A stretch of DNA of 35,999 nt from Magnetococcales bacterium (GTDB taxonomy: Bacteria; Pseudomonadota; Magnetococcia; Magnetococcales; JADFZT01). The number at the start of each line of letters is the position of its first letter. Within the stretch, counting starts at the first letter, position 1. Below, one piece after another: positions 6,741-15,200 of this stretch. Made by a program: the position numbers and the translations under genes. Below the pieces are notes generated by a model. The model was not told the DNA's origin. It was given only the letters and a program-made list of their open reading frames with translations, and made no database searches. The stretch spans positions 1 to 35,999 of the forward strand of contig JADFZT010000050.1 in assembly GCA_015232395.1 (NCBI GenBank). The letters are read 5' to 3'.

Positions 6741-6977
6741 GGGGGAATCCCTTACCTATTTCCTTTGTGCGCCCATAATTCCTTTGATTCACCGTTCTTT
6801 CTTTCTGGTTACCCCCTCCCCGAACATCCTCGCCGCCTTCCGCCCCGCTGGAATCCTGGAATCCTGGAATCGGGGGACACCTTACCTATTTCCTTTATGC
6901 GCCCATAATTTCCTTGATTCACCGTTCTTTCTTTCTGGTTACCTCCTCCCCGAACATCCTCGCCGCCTTCCGCCCTG
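6741..6977 (+). repeat. Tandem ~130-bp repeat: integrase 3' end plus REP-like head
   Basis: Bases 6741-6847 are repeated at about 6871-6977. Each copy begins with the REP-like block (CTTACCTATTTCC then GCGCCCATAAT) and ends in the sequence coding for the integrase C-terminus. The right copy is the real 3' end of the integrase gene; the left copy is a duplicate without a gene. The REP-like head at 6867-6896 is the exact reverse complement of 1651-1680. No gene is supported between 6690 and 6918. Confidence 0.85.
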
Positions 6978-8061
6978 CCGTTCGATCCTCTTCTGGAATC
7001 CACCGCCCATACCGTTGCCTGATTAGCCCCCAATCCCGATGCCCCATCTGTTGCGCCACCCACAAGGGGCTTTCACCAGCTGAGAGCATCAATGAGGCGT
7101 AGGTGTGCCGGGTCTGGTAGGGATTGCGGTATCGGATGCCGGCTTTTTTGATGGCATGCTGCCAAGCGGTTTTGCGAATCTGGGCGTCGGTTTCCCAGGG
7201 TTGCCCGGTGCGGGGATTATGGAAAATTCGTTTGCCTTCCCGGAAGGTCTTCTCTTTCTGATTCTCCAAGGCCTCTACCGCCATGGGCAACAGCACCACC
7301 TCTCGCTTACCTGCCGCTGTTTTCGGCTCTTTGATAACCTTTCGCACCGAATTCCGCCGCACCCGGATCACACCTCGCTTCCAATCGATATCCAGCCACT
7401 CCAGGGCGATCAATTCCCCGGTTCGCAGTCCCGTCCAGAAGGCGAACTGAAAGAGGTTGCGGGCCTGATCAGGCAATTCTGCCAAAATGGCCCGCATCTC
7501 TTCCGGGGAGAATGGGTCCGGCTCTTCCCGTTGGATGGACAGATTGCGAATCCGGGCCATGGGATCCCGTTCAATCAAACCATCCGCAAAGGCGTCCTTG
7601 CACATCCCCCGCAACGGCACCAGCACATTGTAGATCCATTTGTTGGAAATACTAAGACCCCCCATCCAGGCTCGCACCTGGGCCGTGGTGAGATCCTGAA
7701 GCCGGACTGCGCCAAAAGCCGGTATCAGATGATAATGCACCGCGCTGTTGTAGTCCCTCCAGGTGGATGGGGCTGTAGTCCTTTGGATCGCTTCCAGGTA
7801 ACGGGTCAACGCCTCCTCAACCGTTATCCGCGTCTGCTGTACCCCACCAAACAGTACCGCCCGGGGAGAGTCCGGAAAATGTTCACGATAGTTGAAGGTG
7901 CCCTTTTCGATCTCTACCAGGATGGCGATGCGGAGATTGGCGGCATATCGAATATTGGTCTTGGTCAGGGGTAGTTTCAGCGTCTCCCGGCAACGGACGG
8001 ATTTATAAAAAAAATCGATCCGAATCCCATTCCCGTGGATATGCACCCCCTTGGGCAGCAT
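6919..8061 (-). CDS. int: Tyrosine recombinase/phage integrase
   Basis: This 380-aa integrase has an N-terminal arm-binding domain (IRIDFFYKSVRCRETL, residues ~10-70), a core-binding SAM-like domain (~80-165) and a catalytic domain (~185-370). Catalytic residues are visible: R213 in TGLRTGE, R318 in TRHTYAS, H341 in GHRDW and the nucleophile Y351 in RYGRW. Position I of the usual HxxR box is Tyr, a common variant. ATG 8061 is chosen because it sits in a TGATG junction with the excisionase-like gene. It probably integrates the element at the tmRNA gene, given the attachment site near 11858. The last codons lie in the repeat described at 6741-6977. Confidence 0.9.
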   Translation of the reverse strand: MLPKGVHIHGNGIRIDFFYKSVRCRETLKLPLTKTNIRYAANLRIAILVEIEKGTFNYREHFPDSPRAVLFGGVQQTRITVEEALTRYLEAIQRTTAPSTWRDYNSAVHYHLIPAFGAVRLQDLTTAQVRAWMGGLSISNKWIYNVLVPLRGMCKDAFADGLIERDPMARIRNLSIQREEPDPFSPEEMRAILAELPDQARNLFQFAFWTGLRTGELIALEWLDIDWKRGVIRVRRNSVRKVIKEPKTAAGKREVVLLPMAVEALENQKEKTFREGKRIFHNPRTGQPWETDAQIRKTAWQHAIKKAGIRYRNPYQTRHTYASLMLSAGESPLWVAQQMGHRDWGLIRQRYGRWIPEEDRTAGRKAARMFGEEVTRKKER

Positions 8062-8258
8062 CACGCGATCCCCAAGCGGCCTTCCACCCATTGGTTGAAC
8101 CCCTCCAGGCTGACTTGGATGCGGCCATCCGGCGATTTACACCACACCTTCCCCTCAGGCCATTTGCCTTGGTCGATCTACTCCCGCAACGCCTTTTCGG
8201 TGTATCCGGTCAATTCAGCCATTTTAATCAAGGTGATCCAGCGAATATTCACATTCAT
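8061..8258 (-). pseudogene. xis: Excisionase-like gene with in-frame amber codon
   Basis: From ATG 8258 the frame reads WITLIKMAELTGYTEKALRE, then a TAG at 8180-8178, then IDQGKWPEGKVWCKSPDGR and an amphipathic end, with TGA at 8063-8061. This is the pattern of small winged-helix excisionases (TGYTEKAIRxKIxxGxWxEG then PDGRI). The amber codon stands where Lys or Glu is usual and falls inside the helix-turn-helix. The downstream end is joined to the integrase by a TGATG overlap. Either the gene is dead, the base is an error, or the codon is suppressed. Confidence 0.7.
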
Positions 8259-8283
8259 TTTTCAATACTCCCATATGTTCCAG

Positions 8284-9540
8284 TCAGGCCGCCTTGCCGA
8301 TCATTCGACGTAAAGCCAACCCCTTTTCCACCTTCTGATATAAATCCCCCTCCGTCAGCCCTTTTGATCGGTAACTGATAAGCAATTCCTCATAAAAGCC
8401 AGCCTTTTTGAAATGGGCGACAGCCTTGGAAGCCTTGAGCCCCTGTCGGGCAAATATGGTGATCAGGTTGCCCACCACCATGCTCAGGTTGTGGTCAATG
8501 GCCGTCACATCTGCTTTTCTTTTTCGTCGGATGGTGACCCCTGTAGCCGGGGTTAAAAACGCAACATCTTCCATGAGCAGTTGCCAAAAGGGATCGATAT
8601 AGACGCTGTTTTGATCCAAGCGATTGCGCCGAAGACCATAGCGCCAAATATCGGTGAGATGCCTGAATACCTGTTTCCAGGTAAGCAAAGGTTTCCCAAG
8701 CCCCCTGCCGATGTCCTTAATAACCCTCTGATGAAAGCGCAATTCCACCCGCCACACCGGGGATTTCGGGTCAAATTTATCGCCAGCTTCCTCTTTCCAA
8801 AGGGCATGAAATTCATCCACCTTGTCATCCTTGATGAGAGCCAAATCCTTTCGGTAAACGCACACCTGAAGGGCATTGGGCTTTCCAAAGGTAATGGTCT
8901 CAGTATTGCCATAGGTCACGGCCACTTTGGAGAGAGTTTCAAATTTGGCCTTAATGATGCCATCATGACGGCGTTGGACACTTGCATGGGTGACAAAACG
9001 ATCTTGAAAATCCTTGGGAAAGATCCAGTTCTGCACATCCACCGCCAGATGGACCGCAACCCCGGCTGGTTCTGCTTCTTTCAACAGCCAATCTGCTATT
9101 TTGTCCAGGCTGTTTTGCAAATCATCTACACTCTGCTGACGGATGGCATGCGGCGAGACCTCAATTTTCAAATGGCTGCCTTTTTTGTCCACGGTGGTGT
9201 AGTAGCTCCGGAAGAGCAAGACCAATCCCCTGGACTTGTTTTGCAGTTTGATGAGATAGCCGGATGCCTTACCCATTTTGGCGAGATGCCAGACCCCAAA
9301 TTCACCAAGATCAATAATTTCCTGCCCTGCCTCTATGGCGTTCAATAAAAACTCCAATATCTGCAGCCGAATAATGCCCTGGTATATCGGGCGCAGGGTA
9401 TCCGTGGTGGCTGCAAGAATCAGAATTTTGGTCAGATCATCCAACCCAACGCCGGTGAACAAGGATCCCTTGGGATCACCCTGGTCTCCAAGTGATAGGC
9501 TTCCCAGGCTATGGCGAGGATGAAATTTTCCTTTTCCCAT
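8284..9540 (-). CDS. Replication initiation protein (Rep_trans-like)
   Basis: This 418-aa protein resembles replication initiation factors of rolling-circle plasmids and phages (Rep_trans type). It has a strand-rich middle (LKIEVSPHAI, VAVHLAVDVQNWI), then YGNTETITFGKPNALQVCVYRKDLAL, and a following WRVELRFHQRVI segment, the order typical of this family. The catalytic Tyr was not assigned with certainty. ATG 9540 is preferred to TTG 9552 because GGAGA lies 6 bp before it. It lies between the integrase and a long inverted repeat, so it may drive autonomous replication of the excised element. It appears full length. Confidence 0.6.
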   Translation of the reverse strand: MGKGKFHPRHSLGSLSLGDQGDPKGSLFTGVGLDDLTKILILAATTDTLRPIYQGIIRLQILEFLLNAIEAGQEIIDLGEFGVWHLAKMGKASGYLIKLQNKSRGLVLLFRSYYTTVDKKGSHLKIEVSPHAIRQQSVDDLQNSLDKIADWLLKEAEPAGVAVHLAVDVQNWIFPKDFQDRFVTHASVQRRHDGIIKAKFETLSKVAVTYGNTETITFGKPNALQVCVYRKDLALIKDDKVDEFHALWKEEAGDKFDPKSPVWRVELRFHQRVIKDIGRGLGKPLLTWKQVFRHLTDIWRYGLRRNRLDQNSVYIDPFWQLLMEDVAFLTPATGVTIRRKRKADVTAIDHNLSMVVGNLITIFARQGLKASKAVAHFKKAGFYEELLISYRSKGLTEGDLYQKVEKGLALRRMIGKAA

Positions 9541-9742
9541 GACGTTCTCCAATGTGGATCAAAGTGGATTAATGCCCCTGACTATTCTGTTTTAGGTGGG
9601 TGTTACAGGAACCCACTGGTGCAACTTCAACCGCCGCCCCCTTCGCGCGGCTCGGGGACTCGCCGGGCTGCGGGTGCGGCGGTTTCGTTCTACAGATCGA
9701 TCCGGAACCAACATAGTCAGTCCGGAATTTCCAGCCGCCTTC

Positions 9743-9956
9743 CCCAATCACCCCATCGCCGCCGCCCGTCCAAGGGGTGGTGCTTTTTTCGACCCTGTCA
9801 ACCATGCGGCTCCAAGGCGACAGGACACACATATAATTACCTTTATCATTCATCTCAGCATTATCGTTCCCCCAACCAATGTCGCCGATGGTTGACAGGA
9901 TCGAAAAAAGCACTCAATTGAGATGGACGGGCGACGGCGATGGGGTGATCGGGAAA
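9743..9956. repeat. Long inverted repeat, possible origin or control region
   Basis: The left arm (about 9743-9804) and right arm (about 9889-9956) are near-identical reverse complements of ~62 bp around an ~84-bp spacer. Shared blocks include TGGTTGACAGG, TCGAAAAAAGCAC and CGGCGATGGGGTGAT. It lies upstream of the Rep gene in a stretch (9541-10049) with no supported gene. A second GC-rich hairpin (about 9630-9680, CCGCCGC versus GTGCGGCGG) lies nearer the Rep gene. A replication origin is a reasonable guess; no nick motif was identified. Confidence 0.7.
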
Positions 9957-10049
9957 GGCTACCTTCCTTGGAAAGCCCTGCCCCCTCGGGGAGCCATCGA
10001 AAAAATCAAAACCGGGCTCAGGCTCCGAGGCTCTCAGGAAAGGTTTTGT

Positions 10050-10289
10050 TCAACCAATCTTCCCAAGGGCAGTTCGAAACATCTGCGCTACATTGATCAG
10101 CCGGTAACGTCCGATAGTCAGGGTGGGTACATGCCCTTTTTCCACCCATCCGCGTACCACCCCGACAGACACACCCACCAGTTGGGCAAATCGTTCTTGG
10201 GCCATAACGGGAATGGAAGTCTGGGGCGGAAGTTGATCAGGGATTAAGGAAAGTGCAGAGGAAGAGGAATTCTTGTTTGGTTCGGACAT
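10050..10289 (-). CDS. Small helix-turn-helix DNA-binding protein
   Basis: This 79-aa protein has a MerR/excisionase-like winged helix: ERFAQLVGVSVGVVRGWVEKGHVPTLTIGRYRLIN (residues ~33-68), preceded by a polar, Ser-rich N-terminus. This layout resembles small phage regulators such as Cox-type proteins. It lies upstream of the Rep gene across the inverted repeat, so it may bind that region to control replication or excision. With the excisionase gene near 8061-8258 broken, it could also serve as the recombination directionality factor, though this is an inference. Confidence 0.65.
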   Translation of the reverse strand: MSEPNKNSSSSALSLIPDQLPPQTSIPVMAQERFAQLVGVSVGVVRGWVEKGHVPTLTIGRYRLINVAQMFRTALGKIG

Positions 10290-10409
10290 GATAACACCGT
10301 ATCAGCCAGGAGAATTAATCCCATGCAAAGGGGTTGCCCTTGCTCTGGCACTACCATGCCGAAACTAAATTCTAATGTCAAGTTAGATATTGAACCTGAT
10401 GTTCAAACT

Positions 10410-10733
10410 CTACTCGCTGAACACCCGCCGGTTTGGCGCGGCTACCGCAGAGTCTGCTACTTTCCAAAAGCTTTTCAGTTCATCCGCTAGTTGCAGACCT
10501 TTGGAGCGGAAGGCATATTTCCCCCGCTCCGGACAGGCTTCCTTGAACTGGACTCCGAGAATTTTTTCGTAGCGGCGATAGGTGGAATTGGAGTGCAAAA
10601 TTCGGAGAACTCGCCACCCGTAGTATTGACCAATGAACAGGGCGCCAATCGCAGCTTCCAAAACCCCACCATCACCACGATAGCGTTCAACTGCTTGGTC
10701 GATAATTTCCAAAGGATCGTTGACCGAGGCCAT
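10410..10733 (-). CDS. Conserved hypothetical protein of the integrative element
   Basis: This is a 107-aa soluble protein with a Gly/Ala-rich central helix (VLEAAIGALFIGQYYGWRVLRILHS) and a charged second half (YEKILGVQFKEACPERGKY). No family with a known function was recognised. It is on the same strand as the Rep gene and the HTH gene, and codon use looks like theirs. The flanking spaces (10290-10409 and 10734-10966) contain no further supported gene. Confidence 0.55.
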   Translation of the reverse strand: MASVNDPLEIIDQAVERYRGDGGVLEAAIGALFIGQYYGWRVLRILHSNSTYRRYEKILGVQFKEACPERGKYAFRSKGLQLADELKSFWKVADSAVAAPNRRVFSE

Positions 10734-10966
10734 TTTGTTCTCCAGACTTTCAGATATGTTGATCAGGGAAGCATTTATCCCAGTCTACACAATAACTATC
10801 AGAAAATCTTCACTGCCTCTTTGTCCATGATAACCCTGTGTTTCTTCGGTATAAAATTTCTCAAGGAGGCTTCGCATGCAGGCTTTGTTAGTTGGGCGCG
10901 TTTCTTAGGAAAAATAGGGGAACTGTCGTTGGTGTCCGCCTGATCATCAATCATGGTGAAAATGCC

Positions 10967-11266
10967 TCATGACGCCAAAGCGCGGTCAACTGCCTCGGGT
11001 TCTCTGTCAATAACCATCAGGAGAACGCGTGCGGAACGTTCTGGGCGTCTTCGCCCTTGCTCCCAATCACGAAGGGCGCTCAAGGTGAAACCAAACCGAG
11101 AGGCAAAATCCTTTTGGGTCAAACCGGTTTTTTGGCGTATGGTTTGAACATTGATTTGGTCCGGGATCTGAACCACCGAAACACGGGCTCCAACATCTTC
11201 GCCACGGGTAAAGGCTGCGGCTTCTTCCAGGCCTTTTTGAATGCTTTCGAAGGGATCCTGGTTCAT
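10967..11266 (-). CDS. HigA/NadS-type antitoxin (XRE family)
   Basis: This 99-aa protein has a C-terminal XRE helix-turn-helix: IRQKTGLTQKDFASRFGFTLSALRDWEQGRRRPERSAR (residues ~45-82). The N-terminus (FESIQKGLEEAAAFTRGE) matches antitoxins of the HigA2/NadS kind. It overlaps the preceding toxin gene by 4 bp. In this group the antitoxin lies downstream of the toxin, as here, and represses the operon through a palindrome near the toxin start. Confidence 0.85.
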   Translation of the reverse strand: MNQDPFESIQKGLEEAAAFTRGEDVGARVSVVQIPDQINVQTIRQKTGLTQKDFASRFGFTLSALRDWEQGRRRPERSARVLLMVIDREPEAVDRALAS

Positions 11267-11628
11267 GATGTCCTCCTGGTCTGTTTGATGACCTCGATCA
11301 ACTGTTTCAGCCGGTTTTGTTGGGCTTGGGATAGATCGACCCGCACATTTTTTGCAAACAGGGTGATCAGCAGTATGGGAAAGCGCAAATCCTGGTAATA
11401 GCAGATGATCCGTGATCCACCGCTTTTCCCTTTGGCCCCAATGGCCCAGCGAAGTTTACGAACACCACCGGTTCCTTTCATCACTACCCCAGCTTCAGGA
11501 TTGAAGGCGAGGAAGGCCTTGAGATCATCGAGTTCCCTCTCTGTCAAAAGGGCATGCGCAAGGCGCTGGAACTCGGGAAGCTCCACCAGGGTGACCGGTT
11601 TTGATTTCACGTTGGAATGGTAAGGCAT
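11263..11628 (-). CDS. RelE/HigB-type toxin
   Basis: This 121-aa protein has the RelE-superfamily ribonuclease pattern seen in HigB2-like toxins: PEFQRLAHALLTERELDDLKAFLAFNP, then VRKLRWAIGAKGKSGGSRIICYY and the strand FPILLITLFAKN. These toxins cleave mRNA on the ribosome. ATG 11628 is preferred over the longer ATG 11661 because the latter would place the palindromic operator inside the gene. It is followed directly by its antitoxin with a 4-bp overlap. Confidence 0.85.
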   Translation of the reverse strand: MPYHSNVKSKPVTLVELPEFQRLAHALLTERELDDLKAFLAFNPEAGVVMKGTGGVRKLRWAIGAKGKSGGSRIICYYQDLRFPILLITLFAKNVRVDLSQAQQNRLKQLIEVIKQTRRTS

Positions 11629-11665
11629 TGCCGTACATTCGTCAATCATTGAATGCGGCAATGCC
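11624..11665. promoter_or_regulatory. Palindromic operator of the HigBA-like pair
   Basis: GGCATTGCCG-TAC-ATTC at 11624-11640 faces GAATGCGGCAATGCC at 11651-11665. The arms match over 14 bp with a 2-bp bulge and lie across the toxin start region, as expected for an autoregulatory site bound by the XRE antitoxin. Confidence 0.6.
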
Positions 11666-11698
11666 GTGCTGTTGGACAGCTCTGAACCCAGGAAATCC

Positions 11699-11729
11699 TT
11701 GGGACGGTTTTGGGACGTAATTGGGACGA
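11699..11729 (+). promoter_or_regulatory. Three phased TTGGGACG repeats (integrase arm-type sites)
   Basis: TTGGGACG occurs at 11699, 11710 and 11721, exactly 11 bp apart, about 100 bp inside the tmRNA-like attachment core. Such helically phased direct repeats next to a core site are typical binding sites for the N-terminal domain of tyrosine integrases. The arms lie left of the core, so the element extends to the left. Confidence 0.6.
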
Positions 11730-11825
11730 AACAGAGGGATCTTGGAAGGAGTGCTGAGAAAGTGACCGTTCAGAACTCTTTGAAATCATTGCGATTGACT
11801 TCTTTCAGTGTCTCCCTGGAAAGTG

Positions 11826-11858
11826 CGGAGCCGGGTTCGACTCCCGCCACCTCCACCA
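11826..11858 (+). other. tmRNA 3'-end fragment, probable attachment site
   Basis: The sequence CCGGGTTCGACTCCCGCC is followed by ACCTCCACCA, which is the T arm, acceptor 3' strand and CCA of bacterial tmRNA (ssrA). The 5' acceptor strand, tag reading frame and pseudoknots are not found upstream, so only the 3' end is present. This is the usual scar of an element integrated into ssrA. The complete ssrA copy would lie to the left, outside this window. Confidence 0.7.
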
Positions 11859-11886
11859 ATTATTCCCAGGGATACTTTCTCTGATG

Positions 11887-11913
11887 AAAAACCGCCCTCC
11901 GAGGCGGTTTTTT
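11887..11913 (+). terminator. Rho-independent terminator after the tmRNA fragment
   Basis: AAACCGCC and GGCGGTTT form a GC-rich stem around a short loop (CTCCGA), followed by a run of T. Position and orientation fit the natural terminator of ssrA. Confidence 0.8.
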
Positions 11914-11929
11914 GTTGGGCGTAATTCTT

Positions 11930-11951
11930 CAATGTTTCCAATGGTTAGGGC
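11930..11951 (+). repeat. Second copy of the imperfect direct repeat
   Basis: This copy matches 2033-2055 with one substitution and one indel. It lies just beyond the ssrA-type terminator. The remaining stretch 11952-12212 contains no supported gene. Confidence 0.5.
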
Positions 11952-12052
11952 GATAGTGGCGAAGCGCCGCCGCCCCCGCAACCAGACCGTCCCACCCCCA
12001 CTTTGGCCCTATTCCGGCCCATTTCTCTCTCTTTCTCTCCCGCAAACGGTCG

Positions 12053-12082
12053 CGGTCCGTTATTTTGCTCCAAAACGGACCG
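12053..12082 (-). terminator. Hairpin beyond the end of the three-gene operon
   Basis: CGGTCCGTT at 12053-12061 and AACGGACCG at 12074-12082 form a perfect 9-bp stem. It lies about 130 bp after the last stop codon of the minus-strand operon. No clear T run follows in the minus direction, so termination is uncertain. Confidence 0.35.
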
Positions 12083-12212
12083 GAACGAATGCTTCAATTT
12101 CAATATGTTGGAGAATCCGACCACAAGTCGGGTTCACCTCCTGAATTGGGTTGCCGAGGGGGACTGGGATCAAACCATTTTCGAGTTGCCGCAATCTTCC
12201 ATAACATCCAAC

Positions 12213-15200
12213 TCACATCGCTCTGGAAATTCGTTCCCGCAGGTCTGGCAAGGGAGTTACCTTCAGATAGCGTTCCCCCTGCCTGGTTAGACTCCTGCCT
12301 GCCGAGGAGGTCACAATCAGGCCTAGACGTACCAAATATTCCGCCGATTCCACGAAGTCCTGTTGGTGAGCCAAACCGAGACCCTGACGTAGGGTGGCTT
12401 CAGAAGAACTGCCGTGTTGTTTCAGATAATTCAAGAACCGTAGGGCCAGATTATCGAGCCCATTGGCATCCACACCTTGGCTCTCATAGAAATCGGCAAT
12501 GTTCTCACGGGTCATGATCTTCGCCGTATCCTTAAGGGATGGCTCATGATTACCTTCTTGGAGTATTCTGCTGAAAAAATGTGGCAACAGGGTTTCGCTC
12601 AACTCGCGAACACTCCTGCGAGGGTTACAGCGATTGCGGGCGGCGATTTCATAACATGCATCCATGGTAAGTTCCGCACCGTCCAGGCATTTTTTTCCAT
12701 GCAGCCAGACAATCCCAGCCATCTCATGGAGGGTATAAGGTTGGAGCCAAGTTTTGTTTGGTCGGCTTTGGAATGCCTCGCTCAGCCTGCCAGGATCGGT
12801 TGTAGCCAACAAAAGGACTACTTGGTTGAAGTCATAAACATGACCGTCAATTGTGGTGACGCGGCTATCATCCATTGCTGAAAGGAGAACGTTCAAAACA
12901 TTGGTAGAAATGCCATGTACTTCATCAATGAACAGTAAACACGGGGGAATAAGAATCGTATCTCCTGAAGTTGATTCAGGTAAAATTCCTCCTTGGTTGA
13001 GACGATTAACAAGGTCGGATGGACGTCGCAAGTCAGACCCATTGAAGAATAAAGGTTCACAATTCAGCAGCATTGCACCTATTTTGCGCGCTAAAGTACT
13101 TTTCCCGACACCTGCCGGCCCGACGAGTAATTTATCAGAAAAGCGCTTTTTGGTTTTCTTGGCGAACACGGCCTGCTCAACCAGCCGGGCAACGGCCTCG
13201 TCCTGTCCAATCATCTCAAGCTTGTTGACAGGAGGCGGCCATGCTTTATTCTGAGTTTTGTCACTCACCAGTGGTGATGCCGTACTCCCCATGAATCTGG
13301 GCGTTGTTTGTTCCGTTTCTGGTCTTTGTATGCCTGAATTCCCAGACGAGCCAGTTGCTGATTGAACTGGTTCCTTTGAGAGTTGGGTCGATGTGGATTC
13401 CATCCCCATATCGGCGAGAGGCGTCTGGGATTTCCCTCCTGAAGGTGTGGACCCAGCATCTGGACCAGGTAGTTCACTGGGTTCCCACTCAAGCAATTCG
13501 CCCACCTCACGTTCACCCAGAACCCTATGAACAATGAGGTTGTCACCATCGGAGGCAATCTGTTCCTCCAACCCAACGGCCGCTCTACGCAAGAGGACGC
13601 TCACGATACAACCACTCAATAGGACCGCTGGGGATGTGTTTTCGCCTTGCCCGAAAAGCCGCATCAGCCAAGAGCCCCAACGAATGCGGTTTACTCTGTC
13701 CAGTGAAGGGTTACCAGAACGAGCCTGGGCTGCGCGGGCCAAAGTTTGTTTCAACATTTCACAGCGGGGAATGGAGAGAGGTGATGTTTGTCCATCCCCT
13801 GCCGCTCCCAGTCCGTCGGCGATCGCATTCAATGTGTTGCCAATCTGATCCACAGCGTGCGCCAAACGAGTTGACGCATTGCTGAGAAGCTTTTCATCCG
13901 AGGACTTGACCTCTACGGCAATCAACTCGAACACTGATGTCGAAGTATTTTCCCACATCACCAGGAGGTCACACCGTTCCGCCAGGGACCGCACCCCAGA
14001 CCGCAGCCATAGGCGTGCAAGAGGGTGATCAACGGAGATTACCAATGCCCCAGGATATCTGCGCTGTATGTCTCTTGCCGCGAACAGTAAGCCAGCAAGA
14101 CCAATGACCTTTTTTTGGTCTGGCTGGCCATCCTGTGTCTTGATGATTTCCAGAAGACCACTGCCCAACAAACGGGCACCTTGATGCAACAAGCGTTGCA
14201 TGGCGACAGGCGAAAGGGTGAGATTGCAACGGCTGAAGACGGGTCTAAGCAGGCGAGCCAGAGTTCCAAAGTCGCGAGTGGCCAAGAACGTATCGCGCAA
14301 TCCCTCTCGACGTTCCCAAATGCGGACCGATTGCATCCCCGCCTCGGAGGGCAATGCCCGGTCAGCAAGGAACAGCCATCGAGTCGCAGGTCGATCCCCC
14401 TGCAGAAGAGCGTCAGCTGTGTCGGCCAGTCCTTCCGCGTCGGCATAAACCTGAATGGTGCCATCACGCTGGCTGCCATCCAGTTCATTCATGAGTTGCA
14501 AGAATTCGCTGAACGGGGAATCCCCCGGCTGGGGGCGCAGGTCTATCCTTCCTGACCGATGGTCCACCTGCACATCATAGCGAACGCAAAAAGGGCTCAT
14601 TGGCAATACCCGGCTTAGAGCCTGCTGTCGTAGTCGTATGGTGGATTCGTCAAAGATGGCCACCAAATGGCTTGGGCGTTCCCTCAGTTGCTCAACCACC
14701 GATCCGAGACTGGTTGAGCCGGTCAACCCATCGTCATGGAGACGAAACTGGAGTCGGTCAAGAGCCACTTTCTCCTGGATGTCATCTTCTTTGCGGGTAT
14801 CCTGAAAGCGAAGAGCGCCATGTAAGCGATCGCGATGTTGGCCACTGGCGTATAAATCGAGATGCACTGCGGATAGCTTTTGTCCGCTTCGGTAACGATG
14901 ATCATTGAGTAAACGTACGACCTCCATGATCAAGTCCTCACCCCGTGGAGGATTTACCAATGCTACCCTCAGGGGATAGGGGTGATTTGGGTGCAGTAGG
15001 ATAAACTGCTCCAGAGCCTTTTTTAGGGTTTGAGCGCCATCTGACCCTGAACAAGCGTTGCTCAGGTTTTCAAAAACGGGCAACCCCTCGATCTGGCTTG
15101 TGTACGGGAGCATCTGACTTAACCCAAGACCACCAGGAAGGGTTGAAAGCCGAACTACAGAGAGAAATTGTTCTGGACGTTCTAGCTCTTTCCAAACCGT

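Noticed and set aside
7105-7974. Long plus-strand open frame of 289 codons antisense to the integrase
   Set aside because: It is the shadow of the integrase gene, which has all catalytic residues; the antisense product is low in recognisable structure and rich in Pro/Gly.
8581-9348. Plus-strand open frame of 255 codons antisense to the Rep gene
   Set aside because: It has no start signal or family pattern, while the minus strand encodes a coherent replication protein.
9569-9913. Overlapping frames on both strands with similar peptides (VDR-EKST-W)
   Set aside because: The similarity arises because the region is an inverted repeat; neither frame has a ribosome binding site or family match.
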